This document shows, in pieces, positions 1-12,825 of a DNA stretch of 64,000 bases. The notes under the pieces are model-generated. The model searched no databases, was not told the DNA's origin, and saw only the letters and a program-made list of their open reading frames with translations. Within the stretch, counting starts at the first letter, position 1, and each line of letters opens with the position of its first letter. The stretch comes from Orthosia cruda (taxonomy: Eukaryota > Arthropoda > Insecta > Lepidoptera > Noctuidae). The translations under genes and the position numbers were made by a program. Where the stretch lies: contig OZ059837.1 of the NCBI GenBank assembly GCA_964057195.1, positions 39,601,822 to 39,665,821 of the forward strand, written 5' to 3'.

Positions 1-87
1 TAGATAACCTCAAAATATTGGACTCGTGTTTTTTCTTTTGCCACGTAAACAAAAAATAACGATGATTCAGTGCGTTTAAATATCGTT

Positions 88-131
88 TGACGTCACGGTG
101 TGCTAGTCTATATACTGCCAAAGTGACGTCA
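88..131. promoter_or_regulatory. Pair of TGACGTCA (CRE/ATF-type) octamers
   Basis: Two perfect palindromic TGACGTCA sites lie at 88-95 and 124-131. Further copies occur at 21645-21652 and, as TGACGTCATT, near 37019. This is the consensus for CREB/ATF bZIP factors, but there is no adjacent gene start, so function is unproven. Confidence 0.25.
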
Positions 132-822
132 CAAGCCCCCACTCCTGAACTTTGATGCGCATTAGCTTTGCAAATTTGTATTCATTTGGTAAAGCAAAAA
201 ATACGGGTCCAATATTATTTGATAATCTCACTGAGACGGTCAAAATAAAATTATCATTTTTCTACCCAGGTAACATCCTTATTCATTATAGTTATGAACA
301 CTGTTTTGTTTTAAAAACGTGTGCTGAAACAATACCTAGTGTAGGTCCAAGACTAAAACATTGATTCACTAATTACAATTCAAATCACTCAGACTCACCT
401 ATATGTACACCTCACAGACTAGATAATCAATAATTCCAAACACCCATCAATTCCCCCAAATTACAACGCAGACCTAAAACTAATGGCCACGTTGACAAGT
501 TAACAGCAGTAGGTGTACAGTAATACATTATCTCACCAACTACATACATGGTGTACCCACAAACTTATGAACAAGTACATAGTGTACTCACATGTATGCC
601 ATAGATCATGGCAGAGTGACGCGTCGCTTGTCATGTCACAGACTACGGGAACCATCAGTTGGCCGACACACATTCCGTGAGTTATGACCCTTTTGGAATA
701 TTGACGTGTTGTTCGTTGTAATCATTTTCGTTTGTACCGTGTTATTTATGTGAACCGTGGCGTATTCTGTTTTTGGTGTTACTGTACGGGGTTTGGATAA
801 CAAACCTATTGTGATCAATCAT

Positions 823-920
823 TATCATCTTCTTGCGGTTGTCCCATGGGACTGGGGGTCGATGCTTCCAGTTTTCTTCATCCATTCCCCGCTTTCAACC
901 GTCAGCTGTCCTGATATACA
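823..920. repeat. Relic of a dispersed lepidopteran repeat
   Basis: The stretch starting with ATTATCATCTTCTTGCGG and running through GGGGTCGATGC resembles a widespread family carrying a 'CATCATCTTCCTGC...GGGGTCGGCG' core. The same family is clearer at 3475-3635. The assignment is from memory of the family. Confidence 0.35.
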
Positions 921-2110
921 AATCTATTCAAATAAATTATGTAAAACATCTTAAAATCTTGAAAGAAGCTTTCATGCTAATTATGCCGAAAACATTTTTG
1001 CCTGTTCTGATTTTGACAATATCTGTCTGCTTCAACTATACAGGACTGTGTGGTCATTGGGTTAGTGCCTCTCCCGACACTGTGAAAGACCCTAACCTTA
1101 CTCCCATGACAAAATCTATAAAGTTCCATCTCCTAGCTGCCCAGAAACCGACCAGTTGCTAAGCTAAAGTTAGCGCAAGTAAAATAAAGTCATGCGTGGA
1201 ACGCGATCATACCACCTTGCGGCCGGCTGGAACCGCGTCTATTAATACCAGGCAGGTTCCCTACAGTTGATCCCAGTGATGTTGTTAGCGATACGATGGT
1301 AACCTGTGATGTACGGACGAGAATGTGATGGTAATGTGACCACATCTAGTTATGGATGGTGCTAATATTTTATGTTTGCGCATAATTGCATCTTTTTACC
1401 ACGACAACGGAGAGAGTTTATGTACGCATTTTTAGCTTTTATTTTGGGTTATGTTAAGACTGCTGACATTTCAGGAGATGGAGTAGAACAGGACCTGTCA
1501 ATGTAGCGAAGCTTGAGGGGGCTGAATGTACAGCAGTGGATGTTTTCCCCAGAACATAATCCAAAAGAAATATTTCAGTCACATTTTTGTCTAAAACAGA
1601 ACTTCTTCACCTAATTGTGTCAAGAAGCAACTTGACACGATTTGCAGGTAAAGCAACCGCTAGAAGCGTCCACCTGTCACTTCAGAACGAAACATGCGCT
1701 TGTCGACCAACTGTGCTCGTTTTAGCAGTTTCTTCGAGACAATCATTGGATAGCACATCTTCAGCAGTTATATGATATTGTTTGATAGATCTTGTTGTCT
1801 TGATATTAGATGCAACATGAAACTTCTGTGATATTAGTTAACAATTTTAGTGTAAAGTTAAGTGTTATTTATGTAATGGCTAAATGGCGTCACGTCAGAC
1901 GGGCCGGCTCCACCGATAACGACCGAATTGCATCGCACGGGTGCATGGCGTACTGGACATTCCTCGGGCTACTATTACCTACCACAGCTATTACTATGAC
2001 AATGCCTTGTTATATACTGTTCTAGCATATTATAAGACACAAAACACACACGCTTCACAAAATGTATAGTTCAAAAATATACTAGGTACTTTATTTTTTT
2101 ACATGACAGC

Positions 2111-2312
2111 CTACTACTATTATAAACGTGAGAGTTTATGAGGATGGATGGATGAATGTTTGGTACTCTTTCGCGCAAAACTACTGAACGGATTTTTTTT
2201 GAAACTACAGAAATGTAGCTCCATCAGAGTAACACATTGGCTATAATTTAGAAGATATTGGGAGAAGTACTAAAACCACACGGCTAGAGCCGCGGGCGGC
2301 AGCTAGTCTACT
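2111..2312. repeat. Dispersed element with CTACTGAACGGATTT core
   Basis: The stretch begins at CTACTATTATAAACGTGAG, contains 'AAAACTACTGAACGGATTT' and ends near GGCGGCAGCTAGTCTA. This is the arrangement of a very common lepidopteran non-autonomous repeat, possibly Helitron-related. It is slightly diverged. Confidence 0.5.
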
Positions 2313-2469
2313 ATAATTCCGCAAACAGGCGACGACACTGGTCACAATGAAACTATTAGCACAAGTTTAGGGAGGATTCACATTTCATGTATAAACTTGT
2401 ATATCAATTATCCTACTACTACTTTCGTTATAAATAATGTTTCTGGTTCTGCACTGATATATCTGCACT

Positions 2470-3211
2470 CATCGTCATCATCATCATCATTTCAGCCGAA
2501 AGACGTCCACTGCTGGACATAGGCCTCCCCAGGCGTCGCCACATTGACCGATCCCGTGCGTCTCGCATCCAGCGCCTTTCCGCAACCTTAACCAGGTCAT
2601 CAGTCCACCTAGTAGGAGGCCTTCCAACGTATCGTCTTCCGGTTCGCGGTCGCCATTCCAGAACTTTTCGGCCCCATCGGCCATCCGTTCTGCGAGCAAT
2701 GTGCCCTGTCCATTGCCACTTAAGTTTGCCAATTCTTCGGGCTATGTCGGTAACTTTAGTTCTCCTGCTGATATCATCATTTCTGACGTGATCACACAAG
2801 GAAATTCCGAGCATAGCCCTCTCCATTGCCCTTTGGGTGACTTTGAGCTTTCTGATAAGGCCCATTGTGAGCGACCACGTCTCGGTCCCATAGGTGATCA
2901 CTGGCAACACACACTGGTCATAGACTTTTGTCTTGAGACACTGCGGTAAATTGGACGAGAAGATACCACGCAACTTCCCGAACGCTACCCAGCCGAGTCG
3001 GATTCTACGGTTGACCTCTTTCTCGAAATTGGACCTACCCAACTGGGCCGTTTGTCCCAGGTAGACATAATCGTCTACAACTTCGAGTGTAGAGTCTCCG
3101 ACCTTGTTAGGAGTGGGTGCAACATGGGCATTCACCATGACCTTGGTTTTGTTCATGTTCATTTTAAGACCCACTCTTTCGGAAGCTCTACTCAGGTCAA
3201 CGAGCATTTTA
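2470..3211 (-). mobile_element. 5'-truncated RTE-clade LINE (3' end of ORF2)
   Basis: Minus-strand reading from about 3207 to 2485 gives the C-terminal part of an endonuclease/reverse-transcriptase polyprotein: DDYVYLGQ, ITYGTETWSL, RPPTRWTDDL and RDRSMWRRLG are typical of RTE elements in Lepidoptera. Only the region after the catalytic RT motifs remains. The 3' tail on the left is a CAT/ATC microsatellite (2471-2490). CTGCACT occurs on both flanks (2463-2469 and 3212-3218), a possible 7-bp target-site duplication. Homology to the copy at 18.2 kb stops at about 3211, which marks the truncation point. Confidence 0.85.
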
Positions 3212-3474
3212 CTGCACTAATGTGTGTTAAATAAGTAAATGTACCAATTTTACAAACTTGTACATATACCATCCTATGTAACAACCTACAATGTGTGGCA
3301 TTGAATAGAATTTTCTATGGCAATTTTCCGATTCACTGTTTATTTCTGCATAGGCGTATTGTGTCGTATCTATTGTCGATTTGAGTTATTTCGTTATTTG
3401 ATGAAAGTTGTTCACCGTCATGGTTTAAAATGTATTTCAATCATGACACTGAACAATACACCTGTAAATATAGT

Positions 3475-3635
3475 CATCATCATCTTCCTGCCCTTGGCAT
3501 GTTACTTGTGGTCGGCGCTACACGTTTTCGTCATCCATACCGTCCTGTCAACCTTCACGACTATCTTTCACATCACTTCTCACAAAATCCATTCATGTTT
3601 TCTATGGTCTTCCTCTCGCTCTATAGAGAGCGATA
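3475..3635. repeat. Dispersed lepidopteran repeat (CATCATCTTCCTGCCC family)
   Basis: The sequence from CATCATCATCTTCCTGCCC through GTGGTCGGCGCTAC to CTCTCGCTC matches the outline of a common moth and butterfly dispersed repeat. The short ORFs across it are not genes. Confidence 0.45.
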
Positions 3636-3638
3636 CGA

Positions 3639-3682
3639 ACGAATATAAATTGGATGTATAGACATCCAATTTATATTCGTTA
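3639..3682. repeat. Short perfect inverted repeat
   Basis: Two ~19-nt complementary arms, with ACGAATATAAATTGG at the left, face each other across a loop of about 4 nt. No transposon context was recognised. Confidence 0.7.
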
Positions 3683-3689
3683 CTGTTTC

Positions 3690-6600
3690 AGTAACATCCT
3701 TCCTTACCGCATGACCCTACCAGGATAAATGATTCCCAAATATCCAAACCTAATAAAATTTTAAAGTAAATATCCACATATACAATTGCACACATATCGA
3801 TTGTACACAAATGACAATTAAAAGTGCGCATCATGGATGCGGGCACGCGAGCGCACAGGCGCGGGCGCAGGCTGCTAACTGGGTCATTGACAAGACGCGC
3901 GGCTGTTCACTGCGCTCGCGACGAACGATGACAGTGCATTTCCTTGGTTACAGCCAGTTCAGCCAAATATTGTGTAAGACATTACTTTGCTGTCGTAGTA
4001 TTTTTTAATTTTTTTTTATTCTTTATAGGCTCGCGTCTGACCACAATGTAGTTATGCAGTTTGAGCACCTATATGCATATATTTGTCGGCTAGGACACTT
4101 CTGTAAGATCGAATACATTATCTGGAACCGTGTAAAATTAGTGTATTTAGTCAGCAAAACACAGAACGGTTTTCGCCGAGTCGTTTTTTTGTAGCTTCAC
4201 TAGATTTGTATCTAAACTAAGTATGCAAAACAGGACTGATCAGTTGTTTGTACAACATTTTTGACACATTCTTATATGAGAAGTCAAGTATACCATAATT
4301 AAAATCACACACACTGTACTTTCAGACCACCTCCATTACCTAGCACAAAAAACCAGAACGTCCAAATTAATTTGAATAAATATTAGCTTAGTGTGATAAT
4401 GTATTTAGAGCGTGAAGTTACCACCAGTTACCCACAGAATACACTGATGACCATGGAGTGACACAAAATGTTGACAAATATCGGACTGAATGCATAGAAT
4501 AAAAAATAATAATAAAAATGTTTATTTGCAACTTCAAAAATTAACATAAAGGAACAGGTTTACATAAAAAAGGCCGAAAGGTAGTTACCAATATTTAACA
4601 TGTTAGAGTCTCAACTAATACCTAAGCTAAGATAACTTAATATCTTGTAATATAGGTATCAGCGTCCACACTAATTTGTATTCACATAATATAAATGAAC
4701 ACGTGTGGCTAATTCATGGTGGAGCAATGCAAAGCGGCCGGCGAATACGACTGGTTTGAAAGCTATATTGACAAAATCTATATTTTATGGATAAACAAAA
4801 ACAATATCATTATTCACGTTGTAAAGCCATCCATCATAATCTTATAAAAAATACCAAACAATCAAATTCCGAACGGCTTTGTATTTCATTACGTGCCATT
4901 CTTATTCATAATATTTAAGTCAATGGTAATGGCACTGAAGATGTAAAGCTATGTGCTTCATATTTACGATGCCTATTTATCGTATATTTCTATAGTAAGT
5001 GGAAGCTTACTATAGATATATTGCGGTGAAGCCCATCATTAGTTCGAGCGTCAAGTCAATGACTTCGCTTGTGCTATAAAAATTAACTGCGCAAATAACT
5101 AGCAGCTGAGAAATAATGTTGTTGTCAGGATGTCTAGAACATTACAATTAAGTTGCTATTTATAACGAAATAGGTAGAATATGTTCTAGAGTTTGTGGAA
5201 CCGAGCCCACAGTCGAGGTAGTGTGAGAAAACCCAAATATAAAGGAGCTACTGAGAATGGTGCTTCTGAGATATTCCGTCATTTTGGCACACTCAACTCA
5301 TTTTTCGCTAGTTTGGATTATTATATCAACCAGTTAAATTACACTTTGAAAATATGCAACATGGATTAATCACACAAACATTAACCCAATAAATACTAGT
5401 CAATGACACATTCTTGTTAGTTCATTCGCTACTGGCCTCAAAGCCTTTACCTCAAATCATCCTTGCCAGCCGTTGCCAGTACGAGATCAATGTTCTTACG
5501 TTCTCAGCATCCCAACGATGATCTGTCGCACATAAACTGTGCCATGTAGGGGTTACGCGCGAATGTCTCGAAACTAGTTTGACTTGTGTGCGAAAGAAAA
5601 ACTAAAAGAGTATGGAGATCCACGGACGTTGCCTCGCAGCTCTGATTACTATGTCCTCAGATATTTTTAGGTTATGGAATCCTACGTGATATAATGCAAC
5701 GAAGGGATTCTTTGTCGAAGAGTAAATTGGAAAACTTTGGAAAAACAGAAATTATATTAGGTTTTGCGATATGCAAATGCTCGAAATATATGTAACCTAA
5801 ATAATAATGGAATTCCAGAACTGAAAGCGCCATTTATTCTGTTATTAAGACTTAGCACACAAAGTACCTTTGAAATTGAACAACAAGCCGGGAAACACGG
5901 ACATGAAACTAATAACAGTATTCGACGAAGACAAGAATTTAAAGTAGTGTTACACAGTTCAGCTGGAACTGAGCTCGGTGCCAGATGATGATGGCAATGC
6001 CAGATAACGAGATCTGAGCAGAATGCCAGACGCGAACATTTGGCAGAACCTGGCAAACGATACTCGTAGTTGAATGTTTTAATAGTAGTCTGTGAAACTA
6101 GAATATCGTAGACACTCTACTTTATCTCTGTAAACTTATGTTTTCCTGATTGCTATGCATTACTGTCGGTTCATGAATATGCATAGCCTTCATTATGTTT
6201 CGCTATATTTTTCCTTTGCGCTCAGACTTACAGCTTGTTTCCTATGCGTCCTCTCTTTATGGTAATGTAGCACTTTCACGGCTACGAAGCCTTTCCTAAA
6301 TTCAGTTTAGGAATTTCTAATGTATGGCTGGCATTTCACTGAAAATACTTTTTTGTGTAACTTTAATTTTCGTTTAATGGAACCTTCCAAAGGAAATCAA
6401 TAAAAATAACTCAATAACTAAACGATATTTTCTTCACAATGTTTATATTGAACATTTTTCTTAAAATATTTTCTCTATAATGAGTTTATTTGCGTCCACA
6501 ACCACAACAATACGCTCCACAGATCGTGTCGCCGAAGCCATCAAATTGTCAATTTGTTTACCGCCCAACAATTCAATTTTCTCGAAGGTTCCTCTCGTCA

Positions 6601-7730
6601 ATCATAATTTCCCGATGAATCTCAAGTAATGGAGGTTTCTTTTATTTCTTTTTATCTGTCTTTTTTGTTAAAAAAAGAAATATATGTTATTTGCATTTGT
6701 GTTCTTATTTAATGGAATAACCTAGTTTTTTCGCAAATGGTTATTTAATTCATGAAAATCGAGTGTGTTTAGATTACGTTTAGTTCTGGTATGTATGTAT
6801 GAGTAACAAATATTTGCATACCGCATTAGTCACTTCAACTTATTACAAATATATATGTAAGTAACTCATTAGAATCCTGCTCACAGTCTCAGTAATCTAA
6901 CAGCCAGACATTCTCATCTGCAAGATGATGTTTGATTCCTTTGTTTTTGCGGAATTGTTATAAAAAGCAGATGATCTTGGACGTGATCTAGGTGTGGCTA
7001 CCACTCGGCTCACCGGCGATGCTCTGCAGTGGCTATAAATTAATATTGATGAGGTTTCAGACAGGTGATGCCACTTCTGTTGGCACGTTATTTATTGCCT
7101 GTTTTAGAGGTTTTTATTAGTTGGTTGCCAAAACTTTTGTAGTGGAGCTTAGAAGTTAATATGTTGGTATTGTTTCGTGTCCATTCAAATGCAGTATTCT
7201 GCTGTATGCATAAAACTATCTTGTTTCAACGTTATTTCTAATTCTGATGATCGACATTCAACATTAATTAAATAACGGTACCAGTATATGCGAAAGAATT
7301 CTAGGTAGCGTTGCTCATATAAATATTTTCACTTTTTTTTATTATTTATTGATCATTTCTCTCATACAAGTATTTACCTATTAACTAATTGGCAGTAAAA
7401 TCAAAGTTACAGTAGTTACTAATAAACGGGCTATTACCTACATTACTAACGAGCTTGCTAGCTGTGATTCCCTGACATTTTCGAACTCTGCTCGTTAGAG
7501 GACTCTCTACCTATTTGCTAATTGAAATGCTCATCATAACGTTGCTTACTTAGTTTGTTTTCACTTCATAATTATGTTACTTATATTGTTAACATAGCTT
7601 TTCCCATGTAATGTTAGAACACAATTTATTATTTAGGGCCCTGTTTCATATAACTGACAGTGAAAATGCGACATATATGTAAAAAAAATACAGAATTTTA
7701 GCGACAACTTCTGTTTAGTAAAATCGCATA
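3690..7730. other. Gene-free AT-rich stretch
   Basis: There is no convincing coding potential. The sequence includes a GC-rich patch (3835-3930), an AATAATAATAAAAATGTTTATTTGCAA-like LINE-tail remnant near 4500, and a small hairpin at about 4984-5023. Nothing else was recognised. Confidence 0.45.
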
Positions 7731-7734
7731 TACA

Positions 7735-8001
7735 TTGCCGCCTTGTATCTGCGTAGATTTTATAGAAATTACGACAAAAACATCAACATATACAGCCTTT
7801 AAAATAAAACAGGTAGATTGGGAATTTGATTTGAACCTTAGTTTACCTCGAGGAAGATATAAGTGCGATTTCCAATTTTATGAGCAAATGAAAACGTTCT
7901 GTGAATTTAAAATCGATGCCTTTCACACTGGCGGTAAAAAGGTTAATTGTGTACTGATCGTAATTATTATTAAGTACATAATTAGCTTTAACGATTTCAA
8001 T
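7735..8001 (+). CDS. Possible exon or gene fragment, weakly like insect DUF1091/ML-type proteins
   Basis: This open frame has no ATG. It contains ...DLNLSLPRGRYKCDFQFY... and ...TFCEFKIDAFHTGG, resembling the C-terminal beta-strand pattern 'P.G.Y..D..FY' of small secreted insect proteins. An AAAACAG immediately before GTAGATTGGG (7813) could be a splice acceptor. No matching upstream exon or conserved stop context was found. It may be a pseudogene exon or chance. Confidence 0.22.
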
Positions 8002-8159
8002 TAGCGGTGCTATCCAGTAACACCTTACATATACGTACAGCCTTCTGTTTAAGTCATTATTTATTCGTTAGTGGGTAACTGATAGAAACTTTACGACAGA
8101 CTGACTAATAAAATAAATATTAATTTCATAAACCATTGATCTGTCCGGTACTATATTAG

Positions 8160-8364
8160 TTGGAAATAGCCTCTTCTGGACTGCGAGGCTGTGGATTCCC
8201 AACGTGAAGAAATCCTCGGAACGGTGAGGTCGCTCCGCGAAGCCTGTGAAGCCCCAGGAAGCTTCTGTGCTTTTGGACGGAAATAGGCTGGCTACTTTAG
8301 CCGGAAACCCCACGCACAACGGACCAAATTCTATTCTACCTATTCTATTCTATTCTATTCTATA
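8160..8364 (+). mobile_element. LINE 3' end fragment with (ATTCT)n tail
   Basis: About 140 nt (8172-8310) are clearly homologous to the 3' part of the LINE at 58757-58875: both share 'GAAGAAATCCTCG', 'GTGAGGTCGCTCC' and 'TTAGGCTGGCTA' or near-identical stretches. The fragment continues into CACGCACAACGGACC and ends in an ATTCT pentamer array (8329-8364), the kind of 3' microsatellite tail some LINEs end in. It is 5' truncated. Confidence 0.7.
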
Positions 8365-8390
8365 GCCTCTTCTTCTTTTGATTTGTTGTT

Positions 8391-8770
8391 TTTAACCCCC
8401 GACACAAAAAAAGGGGTGTTATAAGTTTGACCTGTGTTGCTGTGTATCTGTGTGTCTGTTTATCTGTCTGTGGCATCATAGCGTCCAAACGGGTGAACCG
8501 ATTTTGTTTTTTTTTTTCGTTTAAAAGGTGACTTAATCGAGAGTGTTCTTAGCTATGTTTGAATAAAATCGGTTCAGCCGTTCAAAAGTTATGGGCATTT
8601 TACTGTTTGAATCGAGATGTTTTCGCAAGACATCGTGTCATGATTACGTGTTCAATAGATTGCCGATCGAAGAGTATCTACTATGTATTAGATAAATTAT
8701 GTTGCATGAAATAAAAATATATTATTTTTATTTCATGCAGCGGTATTTTAAATTTTGAAATTTTACTTGT
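8391..8770 (+). mobile_element. Non-autonomous dispersed element, AACCCCCG...TTTTACTTG family (long form)
   Basis: It starts TTTAACCCCCGACAC and ends AAATTTTGAAATTTTACTTG. The internal ATCGGTTCAGCCGTTCAAAA block is shared with 46901-47190, and in reverse orientation with 45012-45338. It includes a 35-nt palindromic segment at 8704-8738. There is no coding capacity. I recognise it as a common lepidopteran repeat but cannot assign a superfamily. Confidence 0.65.
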
Positions 8771-8934
8771 CTTATTCGTGCTCGCCTTGGAAAACTTTGA
8801 CGGAGTCACGACAAGCTGCTTCCATGGCACTCTGCACTATTGGGAAGAATAGAGACACCCATCGATTATAGTGTTGGTATTTGATAGTATACCTATGACC
8901 TGGTGAGTGGGGAGCACAGCACCCGCCAATATGG

Positions 8935-9013
8935 CGATGCTTTGGGGAGGCCTATCCAATGTCCAGTAGTGGAAGCAGTAGTCATCTTTCGCTGAAATAA
9001 TGATGATGATTTG
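8935..9013 (+). mobile_element. RTE LINE 3' terminal fragment
   Basis: GGGGAGGCCTATCC...GTCCAGTAGTGG...CTTTCGCTGAAATAATGATGATGATT is the plus-strand version of the RTE tail seen at 2470-2540 and 18205-18260. Only about 80 nt and the (ATG)n tail are present. A small insertion interrupts it. Confidence 0.7.
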
Positions 9014-10609
9014 TTAGTTAGCAAACATGGCACCTAGACAAAGGGGACCGGATGTTTAACAAATGTCAAATTAGTGAAAACTAGTCCATAAAATTGTACC
9101 AGCGCACACTTTACCGTTGCATTCCGATACCAATGGCGCGTAATAAATTCACTGAACATATTATTATAATATTAATTCCGTATCCTGTTAATTAATAGTG
9201 TTAAAGCCGATTTAATTATCGTTGCTTTCCTTCTACTCAAACTTGTTTTATAATTTTGCCGTATTTGGAAAGTAGAGTCAAAGTTAGATTCATATTTCAT
9301 TCGAATTCAATCATTCGAATATTTAATTTTGCTTAACATCTTTATATAAGGATATGTTATTTTCACTATTTTTCATAAATACTTATTTTTTACAGAAAAG
9401 TAACTAAACGACAAGATAGTATATCTGCATGAAGACATACTATCGCAATCCAGCGCACAATTATATGCCTAAAAGACGCAAATATTTTTCAGCTTTTGCA
9501 AATACTGTTATGAATAATACAAATCTGTGTTTAATATTACAAATAATACCGCAATTAATGACATGCAGATGAATTCATTGACGCCACACCGGAATGTTGT
9601 TCAGTCAGACACTAACACTTTCTGCGTGAAATATTTTAATATCGCATGTTTTTTCGTGTTATTGGGTGTTTTTATTGATTTGAGTCTTATTACGCCGACT
9701 TTTACGAGTTATGTGTAATAATATGTGATTTAATATCTAACGTTGGCACGTATACGTAGGATATAAAATCTGTCTCTATAAAATTAGTGACGATAAAATC
9801 TGGAAGGATATTATCGTCACTAATCTACTAGTTTTCACTCGTTTAGTGGATTCGCTTAGTGTTAAAGATGCATTTACTTTTGGACCACCATGTCCCAAAA
9901 TGTGAAATTTTTATCATAAATGACAATTGTTATATTTGTGCGACAAGTGCTGTTTAATATATCAGGATATGTTATCATGTATGAAAGAAAACGAAATAAT
10001 GTCGGATTCTCACTTTGTGCCAGTCGATTATAAAATTGGCTTCAGGAATGATGACTTTCCTTCATAATGATTTTATGAACAGTATTTTTCTTCCCATTGA
10101 TGTCCTGAGGTGCTGACCCAAATAAAATGAAGACCCAGTTTCCTCGGACCAGATGTGTCGATCTCGGCGGACCTATGGGAAATATCGTTACAAAGCACAC
10201 AATAGAGACTGAGTTTGTTTGACAAAGCAACAGTTTGCGAGGAATGCGCGTCTCCGGTTGATGTCCGTCAATATTTGCGCAGCGAGTGCCGGTCAAAAAC
10301 TGGCCGGCTCGGCTGACCGGCGCTGACCGCCGGACGGACCGTTGAGAGCGATGATCTGACTAAGTCATTCTATAGCTGTAGCATGATATTAGGTATTTGT
10401 GTTGTCGTAAGATTTTTGCATCAGTAATTTTTTTTTGGTAGTGGGAGTAAAATTTTAGATGAATAATCCAAAATTTTACAAAAAAATCAGTTAGTAAAAT
10501 AGAATATTATACATATTCAACGACGAAAAAGGTGTTCTTATTCGTAATGGCACCTAACCGCAATATATTGGAAATCTCGAATGTAGCAGTAACATAGAAA
10601 TAGGAACTC
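9014..10609. other. Gene-free stretch
   Basis: AT-rich DNA with a small stem-loop (arms near 9782-9795 and 9812-9825) and a GC-rich patch at about 10240-10345. No gene was recognised. Confidence 0.45.
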
Positions 10610-10760
10610 CCTCAGCCATCTAAGAAGTGGAATTTCCTACCGGAGTCTGTGTTTCCTGCTTGCTACAACCTGGGGGTGTTTAAGTCCAGAGTAAAAAGAT
10701 TACTTCTAGGCAACCGTGCTTCACCAACGACCACATCATCGTTTACTATCAATCAATCAT
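10610..10760 (+). mobile_element. LINE ORF2 C-terminal relic
   Basis: The frame across 10628-10720 reads WNFLPESVFPACYNLGVFK, a signature of the ORF2 C-terminus of jockey-type LINEs, where 'WNSLP..VFP...L..FK.R' precedes the stop. The upstream part is lost. Confidence 0.6.
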
Positions 10761-10764
10761 CATT

Positions 10765-12610
10765 GCTATCAATAATATATAAAATAAGTCTACAGGCAAA
10801 AATATATAATATTATTTCAAGCGCTCTAGTATAGGTAGGGTAGTTGTAGGGTAATCGACTTTTACCGGACAAGACACAATAGCGCTGCACCTGTTATCCA
10901 AATAATCGAGTCATCACGCACGCGGCACGTCCGCAACATACCACGGCGCAAAAAATATCGAACCGCAATTTATAATCGAAATCCCAAATTGGGAATCGGT
11001 AAAAAATCGATCAGGCGCCGTTTGTCAGACGATATCGATTGAATACAGTGGCGCCAAAACCGCTAGCTTTGAGGACGTTTTTATTGGTTTTAATACGTTA
11101 TTGGGTCAACGGACTTGCAGTATTAAGGCCAGTGACCAATTGTTGGGTGACGATCTGATCAGACAGGGTCCTCAGGCCGACTCGGGTGACGGTTACAGAT
11201 CAATCAGTCAATCAAGGCAGCCCATTTCACGGCTGCAGACAATACAATTCAACCGAATCTTATAACCAATTAAAAATATAAGACTCAAAGCCGACGTCAA
11301 TATATCTTGTATAATTATTCAGATTCAAAATGTTTATTTGCAAGAAAATACATTGTATACAAGGGAAGATCTGACAGCCATAAAGTCATTGTATTCTGCC
11401 TGCAAGCAAGCGTGCAAATTATTTATGTTTCAATGTCATTATTATAATATTATTATATTCGATAACTTACATAAAGTAGAGAATAAATATTCATTGGCAT
11501 ACGTCATTGAACAAGAAAATCGTTTTTCCGTCGGAGTGTTCGATCAAATCAGTAGAATGAATGCTTATTGATACAACGCTCGATAATGTTTATGTTACTA
11601 TCGATTCGCGTATTGATCGATAATTGTGCGCCTGCGCAGACCCCGTCGCTAATGAAAGTTGCGTAATTAATGTACGTTGTACCGAGCATTTAGTATCGAT
11701 TAGTTAGCTCTATCAATTTCAACTGGCAGTAATTTTAATTATGCTATAAAGTAGGAGCTAATTTGATGGTAAATTAATGTAATCAGTCGAAGATAATATA
11801 ACGATATCAGACATTAATAATTGACCTTTATCTTGTTGAGATTCAAATCAACAACACGTAAATTTTCCTCTCAAATATTTGCCTGGATGGAAGGAATGCA
11901 CAATAATAAATACTATGGGGTACTGTTGTACTTAGTTGCTCAATATGATCACTAAACAATATTTTTATTTACTATACTGATGTACAATGTTCTTACCAGT
12001 TACCACTGCCTGTGCTGCAACGACCTTCTCTTTCTTGAAGTTTTTCTTTCAACTTTTTTTGCATGAGTTGGAAATAACAATCATTAGTCGAAAATGATGT
12101 TTGTTCGTCAACCGGTTAAGGTTTAACAAGCTGACATGTTAGTTAACACATCTGTGTCAGTTTGCAGAGACTTTAAGTAATTGCATACAAATGTTTGTTC
12201 TTTAGTTTATCTGTCTATATCATACCTACGTGTGTATTAACCTAGATAAATCTTCACTACGATTTGTCGCAGTTTTAATTAAAGGTAAGCTGGATGTCTT
12301 TCAAGCTGTACCTAAGACTTTAAATTCGATTTATCATTTTCGCAGTTCTCTGACTGCTGTTATTACGATTTTTTCTGATTTTAGGCTAAAATTACGTCAA
12401 AACTAGCATACTTAGCAGTTACATTTAAAATTCTAGCTTTTTATTGCAGCTGCCCTTCTGTGGCCCATCCGGCAGAAACCGTGCATTTTTTCGGAAGAAA
12501 TAGTAATCTGCAGCGTAGCTCTCTATTGGTCAAATAATTTTCGTAATGGGATCAGGACTTCCAGAGAATAGGTACATCCGACAAACAAACAAATAATCAA
12601 TTTTATCTGT
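10765..12610. other. Gene-free AT-rich stretch
   Basis: No coding signal was recognised. AATGTTTATTTGCAAG near 11328 resembles the terminal part of a LINE tail in reverse orientation. Confidence 0.4.
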
Positions 12611-12615
12611 TTATA

Positions 12616-12825
12616 CTAGCGACCCGCCCCGGCTTCACCCGTGACAAATTATACACAAAAACCTTCCTCGTTTCTCACTGTTTCTATTGGTGCAAACCGC
12701 ATGCAAATCCGTACAGTTTTTTTTTTTTTTTATAACCTATATGCTCGCGTTTGACCACTATCTCGCCTGATGTTAAGCGATGACATGGTCTTCGGTGAAG
12801 CACGCTTGCCTTTTTGAGATTTTCG
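12616..12825. repeat. Two adjoining dispersed repeat fragments
   Basis: ACTAGCGACCCGCCCCGGCTTCACCCG (about 12617) is the start of a widespread lepidopteran element related to 33482-33700. CTCGCCTGATGTTAAGCGATGACATGG (about 12763-12790) is the 3' part of a common SINE-like repeat, separated from the first by a T-run. Confidence 0.5.

Larger units (their letters stand above)
1..2110. other. Gene-free AT-rich stretch
   Basis: Only short ORFs without recognisable domains occur. A relic of a dispersed lepidopteran repeat lies at about 823-920 and two CRE-like octamers at 88-131. Nothing else is supported. Confidence 0.5.

Noticed and set aside
2428..3207. 259-codon frame as a host gene
   Set aside because: Sequence is RTE LINE ORF2 C-terminus, with a second copy at 18.2 kb and a microsatellite tail.
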